DNA of 37,918 nt. Origin: Saccharicrinis sp050296935 (lineage in GTDB: Bacteria > Bacteroidota > Bacteroidia > Bacteroidales > Marinilabiliaceae). Numbering within the stretch: the first letter of the stretch is position 1; each line of letters starts with the position of its first letter. The stretch covers positions 1 to 37,918 of the forward strand of contig JBNKRV010000107.1 in the NCBI GenBank assembly GCA_050296935.1, in the 5' to 3' direction. The position numbers were made by a program, and so were the translations under genes. Below the pieces are notes generated by a model, which saw only the letters and a program-made list of their open reading frames with translations, did not search any database and was not told where the DNA came from. Shown one piece after another: positions 8,299 through 17,750 of the stretch.

Positions 8299-10245
8299 CT
8301 AATTTAATATTGGAATTTCTATTTTAACTGATGTTCCGGTGGTTAATGGATTAATTTTACGCCTATCACAAACTTCAAGGCATATATCTTTTTTTATCTG
8401 CTTTGCCAAAACAATTCTACGCTTCTCAAATATATTCATCGACATAGATCTGTGTAGCTTTGATTCATTCTTCTTACCATGATCTATTCCTACACCATTA
8501 TCTGCAATTTCAATATGCAGAACAGCATCTTTTTCTTCGAATTTTAACTCAAGTAATCCTTTGTAATCAATATTGTTCAACCCGTGCTTTATGGCATTTT
8601 CAACAAACGGTTGTATCAGCATGGGTGGAATATTAATAAAATCTATCTCTAAATCTTCATCGTAGGTTATTTCAAAGTCAAAACGATTCTGGAGCCTCAT
8701 TTTTTCCAGTTCCATGTAATTACGCAAAGTATTTAATTCATCAGAGATGGATACAAACTCCTGATCTGATTGTTCGAGAATATTTCGTGTTAAAGATGCA
8801 AAATTATTAAGGTATCCGGCAGCTTTCCGGGTTTCGTTATTAAGCATAAAATTCTGAATACTCCCCAATGCATTAAATAAAAAGTGTGGGTTCATTTGAG
8901 AGCGTAATAATTGTTGTTTCAGGCGCTCCTGACGTTGGGTGTTTTGCGTTTTGCGTTTGTAGTAAAACGTGACTCCGGTAATTAGCGATAAAAGCAAAAT
9001 CACAGAAATCGAAATCCAAAGTATATTGCGTTGCTTTTTTATCTGATTTGATGCTGTGAGTAATTCTATCTGATTCTCTTTTTTCTCCGTTTCATAGGCC
9101 ACATCCATATCTACGATATTACGTCTTACTTCCTCATTGCGCAAAGAATCTTTTAATTCGTAATGCCTGTCTTTCCATCGTAAAGCGCTCAGATAGTTTC
9201 CCAGAGCCTGTTCGCAATTACTTTTTATTTTGTAGCACCTTATTTGCTCATCGGGGTATACATTTAACTCATCAATCTGAAGAAGTTCTTCGATATATTT
9301 GCTCGCATTTACAGGTTGGTTGTTTGCCAGATAGAGTTCTGCCATCAAGTTAAGATGATTGATATATTGATACATTCCCTCCTCTTTGCTTTGAAGATGG
9401 TAAGCCCTCCTGGCTGCTGATAAAGCCTCAGGTATCCTGTTTTGTACTTTTAAAACATTGGCCTTATTTGCATTTGCCACCGCAATACCTTTTTTATTAT
9501 CATTTTTACTGCTAAATATTTCCAGCGTATCATAGTAGCAAAGGGCATCATCATAACGTTCTTCTTTTTCCGCAATCCCGCCCATATCATTATAAATAGC
9601 GCATTTAGCCTGCACTGATGCAAGATTTTTATGATTAATGAGGGAATAGCCTTTATTAACATACTTTTTCCACTGAGCAATTTGTCCGGAAATCTTAAAA
9701 CTTTCTCCTAACTTTTGATAGAAAAACACAATATCTGTTGAGTCTTCTTTTTCTTCTTTCAACTTCACAGCCCTTAAACTACATTCTACCGCTTTTTTAA
9801 ATTCGCCAAGCTGAGTGTATTCATCTGCCAAATTGATTAAAATACCAGCTGTTCGATTTGGTTCATCAACTATGAAGGCTGCGTTAAGCGCAAGGTTTAA
9901 ATATTTTAGGGCAGAGTCTGATTTCCCCTGCAGGCTGAGATTACATGCCAGGTAATTTCCAATGGTTGAAATTCCTTTATTGCTTTTAAGATTTATTGCA
10001 ATTGACAAAGCCTCTCGCAGCGCAGCATTACTTTTGTTAAAATTGCTTTTTTTATCGAAATATTTCCCCAATTTGTAAAATGCCCGCGAAAGGTTTAGGC
10101 TATCGCCTGATGATTGGTGTTGCCGAATAAGTGTTTGCAATGAATCAAGTTCGGTGTTGTCCTGAGGTTGAGCCATTACACAAACCTGTAACAGCGTAAG
10201 AAAAACCAATAGCAAGCCTTTGTTTTTAAACTTTTGTTTCTTCAT
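8299..10245 (-). CDS. TPR-sensor LytS-type histidine kinase (kinase 1)
   Basis: 648 residues: signal-like leader (to about 26, VMAQ), then tetratricopeptide repeats over about 40-370 (KAVECSLRAVKLKEEKED, DALCYYDTLEIF), a membrane span at 407-429, a short coiled coil and a PF06580 kinase domain with His454 in QMNPHFLFNAL. The ATPase end carries PPMLIQPFVENAIKHGL and IEIADNGVGID. The sensor is therefore periplasmic TPRs and the output is phosphotransfer to the adjacent LytTR regulator, with a one-base gap. The terminal 650 bases are almost identical to kinase 2, offset 2123 bases with no indel between the aligned His codons, which argues for recent duplication or gene conversion while the TPR halves have diverged. 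Confidence 0.92.
   Translation of the reverse strand: MKKQKFKNKGLLLVFLTLLQVCVMAQPQDNTELDSLQTLIRQHQSSGDSLNLSRAFYKLGKYFDKKSNFNKSNAALREALSIAINLKSNKGISTIGNYLACNLSLQGKSDSALKYLNLALNAAFIVDEPNRTAGILINLADEYTQLGEFKKAVECSLRAVKLKEEKEDSTDIVFFYQKLGESFKISGQIAQWKKYVNKGYSLINHKNLASVQAKCAIYNDMGGIAEKEERYDDALCYYDTLEIFSSKNDNKKGIAVANANKANVLKVQNRIPEALSAARRAYHLQSKEEGMYQYINHLNLMAELYLANNQPVNASKYIEELLQIDELNVYPDEQIRCYKIKSNCEQALGNYLSALRWKDRHYELKDSLRNEEVRRNIVDMDVAYETEKKENQIELLTASNQIKKQRNILWISISVILLLSLITGVTFYYKRKTQNTQRQERLKQQLLRSQMNPHFLFNALGSIQNFMLNNETRKAAGYLNNFASLTRNILEQSDQEFVSISDELNTLRNYMELEKMRLQNRFDFEITYDEDLEIDFINIPPMLIQPFVENAIKHGLNNIDYKGLLELKFEEKDAVLHIEIADNGVGIDHGKKNESKLHRSMSMNIFEKRRIVLAKQIKKDICLEVCDRRKINPLTTGTSVKIEIPILN
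8311..8960 (-). repeat. Near-identical kinase-domain segment (paired with 10434-11083)
   Basis: Aligned without gaps at a constant offset of 2123 bases to the same part of kinase 2. Long stretches are identical, for example the segment encoding SMSMNIFEKRRIVLAK, while the flanking TPR regions differ strongly. The boundary near 8960 is approximate. Confidence 0.8.
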
Positions 10246-10421
10246 TTTGCATCAACTATAATTCAACAATTTTAATATATTTAATTGCTTTAAGCACTGA
10301 AAAAGACGGAGTAAGACTGTTAATTTTGATATATGGTTTGCATGATGCGTTTTGGATACCAGAAACCGGAATATAAAGAGAGAATAACCAGTTAATATTT
10401 TTTTTCTTATTTATCATTATC

Positions 10422-12347
10422 TCAACTTAAAATTGGAATTTCTATTTTAACTAATGTTCCGGTGGTTAATGGATTAATTTTACGCCTATCACAAACTTCG
10501 AGACCTATAGTTCGTTTTATTCGCTTTGCCAAAACAATTCTACGCTTCTCAAATATATTCATCGACATAGATCTGTGTAGCTTTGATTCGTTTTTCTTAC
10601 CATGATCTATTCCTACACCATTATCTGCAATTTCAATATGCAAAACAGCATCTTTTTCTTCGAATTTTAATTCAAGTAATCCTTTATAATCAACATTATT
10701 CAACCCGTGCTTTATGGCATTCTCAACAAACGGTTGTATCAGCATGGGTGGAATATTAATAAAATCTAACTCTAAATCTTCATTGTAGGTTATTTTAAAG
10801 TCAAAACGATTTTGCAGCCTCATTTTTTCCAGTTCCATATAGTTACGCAAAGTATCCACCTCATCCGAAACGCTTACAAACTCCTGATCAGAATGTTCGA
10901 GAATATTGCGCGTTAGCGATGCAAAGTTATTGAGGTAGCCGGCAGCTTTACTTGTTTCATTTTTAAGCATGAAATTTTGAATACTCCCCAATGCATTAAA
11001 TAAGAAGTGTGGATTCATTTGAGATCGTAACAATTGTTGCTTAAGCATTTCCTGACGTTGAAGGTTTTCTTTTTTATTGCGGATAAAAACAAACAAGCCA
11101 ATGATTAACACAAGAACGAGTACAGTAGTAGCTGCAATAAACAGCCACATTCGTTGATTTTTAATTTCGTTATCGGCGGTAAGAAGTTCAATGTGTTGCT
11201 GCTTTACTTTAGTTTCATATTTAGTTTCTAATTCTGCCACATGGTTTTTAACATCAGATGATTCTATTGAATCCCGAACCATGTAATGTTGTTGCAAATA
11301 ACTGTTTGCCTGCCTAAAATTATTTTTTGAGCTATAAAAATCTGCCAAAAACTTCAGTGTGTTGCTTTGTTCGCTAAGTAAATGACCCTGCTTTGCCAAT
11401 TGTAAAGCATTATTGGCAAAATACATCACCGAATCGTATTGACCAACCTCCTTATAGAGTTTTGCGAGAGCTAAATACTCTGTTGTGGTACTTATATTGT
11501 TCGAAACTTCTTGTGATAATTTCAACGACTTCTTGTGGTAAAAAATAGCGCTATCCAAGAGTTCCTCTTCGTAAAAAATATTTGCCATATTCCCTATGCC
11601 CTCAGCAATTCCTAATTTCCATCCTATTTGCTCCGAATTAGAGATCACCTTTCTATAACAAACAATGCTACTGTCATGTAATCCTCTATTATTATAAATA
11701 ACTCCAAGTTGATCATAAAACAGCGCTTTATTTCGGGGAGTAACATTATCTCTTTTGCTCATCTCATTCTTGGCCAATTCCAAATAAAAATCCATTTTCT
11801 CCATATCGCCAAGAAGCTCCTGAATAATGGATAGTTTGATATAGTTATTGAACATACGCTCACTATTAATCACTTTTCGAATTTCCAGTGATTTTAACTG
11901 ACAATCAACTGCCTGTGTATAGTTCCCCATATCCTTATACACTATTCCCAAATTCTCGTAGCTATTAGCTGCAAGCTCTTCATTTTTTTGCGCAAGGTTA
12001 ATTTCCAGTGTCTTGTAGAAGTAATTTAAGGCTTCGGTGTTTTTGCCCAGGATACAGTTTGATATCCCTAATTTATTATAGGCTTCTGCCAGATAAAAAC
12101 TATCGGTCTTCTCTTCTTGTAAAAGTAACATTTGCTGCACTACTCTTTCGTACTGTTCCCAGTCACCTTCATTTTGGTAGCAGTTGGATAATGCTTTCAG
12201 AATTTTCTGCTTGTGTAACCAATCGGTTGCTTTTTCATACACCAAATTAAGGCTATCAATTTTAGTCTGAGTGTTGTAAGATGCATTAACACTTTGTGAT
12301 AATAGGATAATTATAAGTAATGAAAATAATTGACGACTGGAAGTCAT
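10422..12347 (-). CDS. TPR-sensor LytS-type histidine kinase (kinase 2)
   Basis: 641 residues with a leader ending near SVNAS, TPR repeats over about 40-365 (EALNYFYKTLEINLAQK, QAVDCQLKSLEIRK, SAIFYHKKSLKLSQE), a membrane span at about 400-422 and a PF06580 kinase domain with His447 in QMNPHFLFNAL; the ATPase motifs ENAIKHGL and ADNGVGID are intact. All key residues are present, so it should be active. It lies 176 bases upstream of kinase 1 and has no adjacent regulator of its own. It probably shares the LytTR regulator at 7551-8297, giving two inputs to one output. A promoter-like pair (12389-12420) lies just upstream. Confidence 0.92.
   Translation of the reverse strand: MTSSRQLFSLLIIILLSQSVNASYNTQTKIDSLNLVYEKATDWLHKQKILKALSNCYQNEGDWEQYERVVQQMLLLQEEKTDSFYLAEAYNKLGISNCILGKNTEALNYFYKTLEINLAQKNEELAANSYENLGIVYKDMGNYTQAVDCQLKSLEIRKVINSERMFNNYIKLSIIQELLGDMEKMDFYLELAKNEMSKRDNVTPRNKALFYDQLGVIYNNRGLHDSSIVCYRKVISNSEQIGWKLGIAEGIGNMANIFYEEELLDSAIFYHKKSLKLSQEVSNNISTTTEYLALAKLYKEVGQYDSVMYFANNALQLAKQGHLLSEQSNTLKFLADFYSSKNNFRQANSYLQQHYMVRDSIESSDVKNHVAELETKYETKVKQQHIELLTADNEIKNQRMWLFIAATTVLVLVLIIGLFVFIRNKKENLQRQEMLKQQLLRSQMNPHFLFNALGSIQNFMLKNETSKAAGYLNNFASLTRNILEHSDQEFVSVSDEVDTLRNYMELEKMRLQNRFDFKITYNEDLELDFINIPPMLIQPFVENAIKHGLNNVDYKGLLELKFEEKDAVLHIEIADNGVGIDHGKKNESKLHRSMSMNIFEKRRIVLAKRIKRTIGLEVCDRRKINPLTTGTLVKIEIPILS
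10434..11083 (-). repeat. Near-identical kinase-domain segment (paired with 8311-8960)
   Basis: Partner of the segment described in kinase 1, same orientation, constant offset of 2123 bases. Homologous recombination between the two would delete the 2.1 kb between them and leave a single chimeric kinase. Confidence 0.8.
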
Positions 12348-12388
12348 TTGGTTTTAAGTAATTGTTGTTTATAGTCTGGTTAAATCTC

Positions 12389-12420
12389 TAAAAGTAGAAT
12401 ATTAATACCAAAGCTCAAAA
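12389..12420 (-). promoter_or_regulatory. Candidate Bacteroidota promoter for the kinase operon
   Basis: On the minus strand TTTTG (12416-12420) is followed after 19 bases by TACTTTTA (12389-12396), close to the TTTG-N19-TAnnTTTG consensus; the last base differs from G. It lies 42 bases upstream of the kinase 2 start codon. Confidence 0.4.
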
Positions 12421-13301
12421 TCACCTCAATAAAACCTGTTTAGTACCTGTCCGTAAAGTCAGGTGTCTGGAGTATAAAGTTTAATACAAGGTGTGTAAAA
12501 AAATCAAACCGCAGTATACCAGCGTATATGAAGATCTGGATTTTGAGCAACAACGCAGTAGCCGGACTTTATAGACGAACACAAATTAGTAATTGCTCGA
12601 AAACTCAGGTGGCAGATAAGAAAGCTTCATTTTTGAGGCTTTCGAAGCTCGGAAAGTGTGAGTTTACAACCGTAAATGATCATTCTGAGAGCAAGAGTAA
12701 CAGCCTGCCCCGATTATTTCTGGGAAAAAATGGCGTTTTCTTGCAGACACTATTTATATAAAACAATCGCAATCAGCAATATCAGTTACTTCTTGTTTTT
12801 TCATTAAGGCATTAAGGATTCCTGATTAATTGTGTTTCGAACGGATGCTTAAATAGTTGTAAGCTTAATTGATTTTGTGGTTTGAGTTAATTATATCTGC
12901 AAGTTATTTAACTGTAATTGAGTCATAACCATGCATTTGTATTGTTTATTGTGCCAATATCTATTGTTGTATATTTTGGGTTATCAACACCTTGATATTA
13001 CAATGTTTAAATAAGGCATTTTGATTTATCATTTTAATTAATGATTTGGTTATTTTGTGTTTGATGCGTAAAAATATGTAAATTATAATTCATAAAGTTA
13101 ATGGTAGAAATCTTTATTATTAATGTAATAATTTCGATATTGATGTGCTATTAATTTTTTTTCAGGAAAAATATTTGTTTTTAAGAGTTTTCTTAAAAGC
13201 CTGATGGTATTGGTCAGTAGAGGCAATGTCGGGAGAATGACGTGTTAATGTCAAGTAATAAACTTCAATAATAAATGATGGATCAATAAATTTGATTGTA
13301 A
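12421..13301. other. Long AT-rich spacer with a repeat-like structured segment
   Basis: No convincing gene is present. The segment 12440-12770 is less AT-rich and contains short inverted pairs, for example ACCTG/CAGGT at 12446-12465 and GAAAGC/GCTTTC around 12619-12643; it looks like a non-coding dispersed element or an old insertion rather than a gene. A 77-codon ORF at 12528-12761 shows no protein-like composition. From about 12830 to 13280 the sequence is very AT-rich and likely regulatory; TAAATTTG at 13287-13294 resembles a -7 box eight bases before the next start codon, without a matching upstream element. Confidence 0.45.
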
Positions 13302-14048
13302 ATGACGAATATGAAACAACCAGACCTCGGCAGAAAAATATTTGAGATTCGAAAGCTAAAAGGATTGACTCAGGAAGAGTTAGTTCAAAGATGTAATATT
13401 AATGTTAGAACACTCCAGCGTATTGAAGCAGGAGAAGTAATGCCACGAACATATACGCTTAAAGTTATCTTCGATGTTTTGGAATATGATATGTGTTTAT
13501 TGAATAAATCATCTGATGTTATTTCGAATCAAAGATCTTTTTCTAAAATCAGGAAATGGTATACACATGGTCGTCATCATTTAAATTTATTGTTTGACTT
13601 AAAAGTAAATACCATGAAAAAAGTATCTGTATTATCGATTTTAGTAATTACATCAATCATTTTTATTATAGGTTCTGGTATGAGCCGAAATAGAAACAAG
13701 CTAACAAATAAGTTAATCGGGGAATATAAACTTGTATCAATGTGGGATCATGGCAAAATGCGGGATGTTCAAATTCCACGATTTCTGAAGTTTACTGATG
13801 ACCAGGAGTTTGTAACATCATTGAATAATGGAAACCGATATAATTCAGGAAGTTATTATGCTATAACTGACAGTACTTTTATTACCATTCATGATTTATG
13901 TGATGGAACACTTGCCGAAAGTGCAAACAAGTATAATTATAGTATTGCTGAAGATACATTAAAGTTTAATGGATTCTATATGTTACCTATAAGTGTTGAT
14001 GAATATAGAAAAGAATATATCGATGAAATATGGGTGCGTATTAAATAG
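13302..14048 (+). CDS. Membrane-tethered XRE-type HTH protein with extracytoplasmic lipocalin-like domain
   Basis: The 248-residue protein begins with an XRE-family helix-turn-helix (about 8-62: IFEIRKLKGLTQEELVQR, NINVRTLQRIEAGEVMPRTY). A linker leads to a single membrane span at about 106-126 (SVLSILVITSIIFIIGSGM). The C-terminal part (about 133-246) reads like a small lipocalin-like beta domain (LIGEYKLVSMWDHG, YNSGSYYAITDSTFITIHD) and would face the periplasm. This suggests a one-component regulator that senses outside the membrane, or a fusion of an HTH gene with a secreted-protein gene: the internal ATG at 13614 followed by AAAAAAGTA looks like a typical start of an exported protein. 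Start alternatives are 13302 and 13311. It stands alone, followed by a terminator-like stem. Confidence 0.75.
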   Translation: MTNMKQPDLGRKIFEIRKLKGLTQEELVQRCNINVRTLQRIEAGEVMPRTYTLKVIFDVLEYDMCLLNKSSDVISNQRSFSKIRKWYTHGRHHLNLLFDLKVNTMKKVSVLSILVITSIIFIIGSGMSRNRNKLTNKLIGEYKLVSMWDHGKMRDVQIPRFLKFTDDQEFVTSLNNGNRYNSGSYYAITDSTFITIHDLCDGTLAESANKYNYSIAEDTLKFNGFYMLPISVDEYRKEYIDEIWVRIK

Positions 14049-14096
14049 ATGTCTGTGTGGAATTAATGGAAAGTAGTTTATTTCTTCATATAAAGA

Positions 14097-14127
14097 GAGT
14101 TGCTTTAGTATAAGTGACTCCTTTTTT
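14097..14127 (+). terminator. Terminator-like stem-loop after the XRE gene
   Basis: GAGTTGCTT (14097-14105) pairs with AAGTGACTC (14112-14120), including two G-T pairs, and is followed by a run of T at 14122-14127. It is about 50 bases after the stop codon. Confidence 0.5.
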
Positions 14128-14320
14128 ATTTTTTAGTTGATGATGAGATCTACGTAAGAGTTGTTTTAATCTTAAATAAATTCATTACAACAAACTCATT
14201 TAAAAGAACTACTTTTGGCTGAGTAAAAATACATAGAGGTACAAATCTTACAGTAGTTGTGTGTATGAAATTTTACATACAACAGCGTTGCACTTCAGTA
14301 ACGTTTAATTAATAGCTATT

Positions 14321-14797
14321 ATGAGATTGGTATTAGACCTTTATGAGATTAAACAAATTGCAAAACTGAAACGTCAGGAAAATACTTCTTTTCGTTTATA
14401 TCTTGAGGGATTGGATTCGGAAAAGACAGACAGGATTGTTCATAGACTGAATATAGAAATTGCCGGACAAATAGACTGTGTAAAGTGTGGCAACTGTTGT
14501 ATGAATCTTCGTCCCGTTGTTGATGTTCAGGTGCTTAAGCTTTTTGTGAAAGATGAGGATATGGAGGAATATAAGTACTCATGGGGATTTCCGTGTAAGA
14601 ATATTGATGACAAAAAGTGCACTATCTATCAGGACAGACCTGAAGAATGTAGGCTATATCCGTATTTAGATACCGATAATTTTATTGAGAGACTTCATGG
14701 AGTACTCCAGAATTATGAAATATGTCCTATCGTTTATAATGTTTACGAAAGTTTAAAAGTGGAGTTAGGATGGACTTATATAGCTGCTGAGTTTTAA
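14321..14797 (+). CDS. YkgJ-family cysteine-cluster protein
   Basis: The 158-residue protein has the diagnostic cluster CVKCGNCC near residue 53, followed by other conserved cysteines (FPCKNIDDKKCTIYQDRPEECRLYP, about 90-115, and YEICP near 137). This is the YkgJ/DUF3109-like CxxCxxCC zinc- or iron-sulphur-binding family, whose role is not established. It is full length, with a plain ATG in a typical context. It is isolated: 272 bases follow the XRE gene and its terminator, and it converges on the propeller regulator on the other strand. I see no functional link to either neighbour. Confidence 0.85.
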   Translation: MRLVLDLYEIKQIAKLKRQENTSFRLYLEGLDSEKTDRIVHRLNIEIAGQIDCVKCGNCCMNLRPVVDVQVLKLFVKDEDMEEYKYSWGFPCKNIDDKKCTIYQDRPEECRLYPYLDTDNFIERLHGVLQNYEICPIVYNVYESLKVELGWTYIAAEF

Positions 14798-14897
14798 TGC
14801 TCATGCCGGTTCTGTATGAATGACTTTCCATATGTATAAAATAACAATTGGCAGGTAACCTGCACCAAAATGTGTTTATGTCCGGGGGCGGCCAATA

Positions 14898-17750
14898 CTA
14901 CAATTGCAATATAAAATCAGTAAGATTCTGTTCAGCATTTAATTTTAGTTTTTTACGCAAGCGTGACCTGTGATTTTCCACCCCTCTGACCGAAATGCCT
15001 AATAATGGTGCAATTTCTTTTGACGATAAGTTAATCCTCAGATACGCACATAGTTTTAAATCACTCGGGGTTAGTTCCGGATAAGTATCTTTCATGGACA
15101 ATAAAAATTTCTCATGAGCATGATCAAAGTTTGTTTCAAATAATTTCCAATCATCCTGTCCGGATATATTATTGTCAATTTTCTCTATAATATCCTGATA
15201 GTATTTGTCAGGATACCGATTCCCAAGTTTTTGTTTGTAACGATACATGTTTTGCTTTAGAGATAACAGAAATTCATTTTTCCGTATAATACCAATAGTA
15301 GAACTAGCCAATTGCTGACTTTTAAAAGACAGATCAGCCCTCAGTTTTTCATTTCTCAGTTTAATCATTTCTTTTTCTTGCGCTTCTCTTTTGCGTTTTT
15401 CGTTGCGTTTTACTTTTCGGACAGTAACTTGTTTAGAGTAAAATATGAAGAACATAATGAGTGAAAAGTAGGTGACAATTGCAATCTTCGATTTATAAAA
15501 AGGAGGATTGATAATTACAATAAGCTTGTGTTCCTTTGAACTTTTACCCCAGTTATTTACAGCTCTCAGTTTAATAACATAATTTCCGGTTGGCAATCGG
15601 TTGATGTGTATATAGGGTTTGTCCTGAAGCGACGACCAGTTTTCCATTAAACCTTCAACTATATACTGAAACTTTATAGGGTAGCTGTTGATAAAAGGAA
15701 AAGAGTATTTTAATTCAATGCTGTTTTTTGTGTGAGGTATGGATAGTGGCACATTTGCCGGTGCAATGCTACTTTTGTTTTCATATCTGTCTACAAGATA
15801 TATATTGCGCAGAGAAGGATTGTGATTTTCAATCTCATATCCATCTTTTTCAGAATCAGTATTGATGATAGCATAGCCATTTTCGAGGCATACAAATACC
15901 TCAGATTGAGTTAATGGAATAATGTTTTCATAAAAAGGGATCAGGTTATTGTTAAACAGGCTGAGTGGATATTCATTGAGCTTTTTAACCAGGTTAGACT
16001 GAATTAGAAATTTTGCCATGCCCTTGGTAGATATAAACCAATATTCATGGTTTGAAGTGGGAATTATTTTATGTGATATGGCATATTCCTTTAGTTGATT
16101 GTTGAGCTGATCATATGGGATTATGGAATCATTTAAATCATCATAAGTATAAAGTCTTTCCCCTGTAGTAAAAACCACCCTCCCTTCCACTTTAAATACG
16201 CGGTAATTATTATTGGTATTTTCCACACTGGCAGAGTGGTTATTGTAATATTGAAAAGAAAGTACACTATCTTGTCTGTCATTCAATCTGAGTTTATATA
16301 GCCCGCCATATAAATGACTTGCCCATAGGTTGTTCCGGTGGTCAAACTCAATATATCTGATGAGGTTGCTAAAATCCTTAATCACATGAGAATATTTCCA
16401 TTCTCCGTTTGATTTTTTATAAACAGTCAGGTCGTTATAGGTACTCTGTATGAGGGTTTCAGGAAGAGAAGGTGATTTGATTATAGAATAGCCTCCGGTT
16501 CGGTCTGATATTTTTTTAACAGAATGATTGTTAATAAGAAAAGTACCTGAATTATGCCCGATGAATAACGAGTGATCAATAACCTTACAATCCCATACCT
16601 GATCCTGAGTGTGGGGCACCAGGTTAAAAGTACTGGTATTATCATGCCATGGTTTTTTAAAAAGGCCCTGATTAGTACCAATATATAACTGTTGATTATA
16701 CAGCGCTGCACTATATACAGCTCCAGGCTTTTCGTTATGTATTAATCGATATGATTTATTTTTAGAAAGAGATATAAAGTCAATTCCTCCATCCATAGCC
16801 ACCCATAAATTGCCATTATAATCCTGAGCCAATCCAAGTACCGTGTTACTCTGAAGTCCGTTTTTCTGATTAAAATGGTAATGGATTTTTTCGGCAGGAT
16901 TCATATACTTGATGCCATCCAGTATGGTTCCTATAACAATACTTCCATCTGTAGTTAATAGACCTCTGTTGATCTTATTTCTACTATTGTATGTTTTTGA
17001 ATCATCGCAATATGTTGATATTGTCTTATTTACCGCATCATATATGTATAATCCACTGGATTCGGTTCCGATATAATACTTATTTTCCTGAGGAGACTGA
17101 CAAAAGAAACGGATCTCTTTATTCATGAAAAATTCACCCTTAAAAAACGGCTTGAATTCCTGATCTATAATTTTATATATCCCTTTATCTTTGAGTGCTA
17201 TATAAATATCATCATTTGTTTTTGTAGCAAAAGTAATTAATCCTTCATCCGGTTTAATCGCTTTCATTTCATTTGAATCATAAATATAAATTCGTGAAAA
17301 TGAACGAAAATAGACTCTGTTGTCTTTGATCAGTATATTCCAGAATTCTTCATTAGTACTAAAATATGCTTCGCCCATTTTTTTCAAAGAATGATAGGTC
17401 AGTTGATTAAACTCATCCCGTATCCAATACCCCAATTCGCGGTATCCACCCGTGTATATAATTCCGTTATCATCAACAGCTACGGTACGGATTATGGATC
17501 CGTTCTGAGAGGGATATAACCTCCACGAAATACCATCAAATTCCAATAGTCCCATGCTGTTTCCAAAATAGGTGTACCCGTATTTATCAAAGGCAATAGA
17601 CCAGTTTTGACTGGCAGCATGATATTGTTTTTTGGTAAAGTTCACAATATCCGGAGTTACAACTGAGGCGTTCAGCCTATTCTGGACATAGCATAAACCA
17701 AAAGTGATAATAAACCAAATGAAGCTTTTATTTATAATTTTTGTAAGCAT
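14898..17750 (-). CDS. Propeller/Y_Y_Y one-component regulator with LuxR-type HTH (PUL regulator)
   Basis: 950 residues. The leader is followed by about 650 residues of two-component-regulator propeller repeats (blades such as IRTVAVDDNGIIYTGGYREL and GLAQDYNGNLWVAMDGGID), then a Y_Y_Y domain (about 685-745, LKYSFPFINSYPIKFQY, NRLPTGNYVIKLRAVNN), a membrane span (about 752-772), a coiled coil and a C-terminal LuxR-type HTH at about 893-945 (LTPSDLKLCAYLRINLSS, GISVRGVENHRSRLRKKLKL). There is no histidine kinase or receiver. Such proteins bind an oligosaccharide in the periplasm and change gene expression through the cytoplasmic HTH. It is divergent from SusC, 366 bases apart, so it is very probably the regulator of this PUL. 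Confidence 0.9.
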   Translation of the reverse strand: MLTKIINKSFIWFIITFGLCYVQNRLNASVVTPDIVNFTKKQYHAASQNWSIAFDKYGYTYFGNSMGLLEFDGISWRLYPSQNGSIIRTVAVDDNGIIYTGGYRELGYWIRDEFNQLTYHSLKKMGEAYFSTNEEFWNILIKDNRVYFRSFSRIYIYDSNEMKAIKPDEGLITFATKTNDDIYIALKDKGIYKIIDQEFKPFFKGEFFMNKEIRFFCQSPQENKYYIGTESSGLYIYDAVNKTISTYCDDSKTYNSRNKINRGLLTTDGSIVIGTILDGIKYMNPAEKIHYHFNQKNGLQSNTVLGLAQDYNGNLWVAMDGGIDFISLSKNKSYRLIHNEKPGAVYSAALYNQQLYIGTNQGLFKKPWHDNTSTFNLVPHTQDQVWDCKVIDHSLFIGHNSGTFLINNHSVKKISDRTGGYSIIKSPSLPETLIQSTYNDLTVYKKSNGEWKYSHVIKDFSNLIRYIEFDHRNNLWASHLYGGLYKLRLNDRQDSVLSFQYYNNHSASVENTNNNYRVFKVEGRVVFTTGERLYTYDDLNDSIIPYDQLNNQLKEYAISHKIIPTSNHEYWFISTKGMAKFLIQSNLVKKLNEYPLSLFNNNLIPFYENIIPLTQSEVFVCLENGYAIINTDSEKDGYEIENHNPSLRNIYLVDRYENKSSIAPANVPLSIPHTKNSIELKYSFPFINSYPIKFQYIVEGLMENWSSLQDKPYIHINRLPTGNYVIKLRAVNNWGKSSKEHKLIVIINPPFYKSKIAIVTYFSLIMFFIFYSKQVTVRKVKRNEKRKREAQEKEMIKLRNEKLRADLSFKSQQLASSTIGIIRKNEFLLSLKQNMYRYKQKLGNRYPDKYYQDIIEKIDNNISGQDDWKLFETNFDHAHEKFLLSMKDTYPELTPSDLKLCAYLRINLSSKEIAPLLGISVRGVENHRSRLRKKLKLNAEQNLTDFILQL

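Noticed and set aside
12528..12761. 77-codon plus-strand ORF upstream of the XRE gene
   Set aside because: No protein-like composition, no plausible start context, and the stretch carries inverted pairs like a non-coding element.
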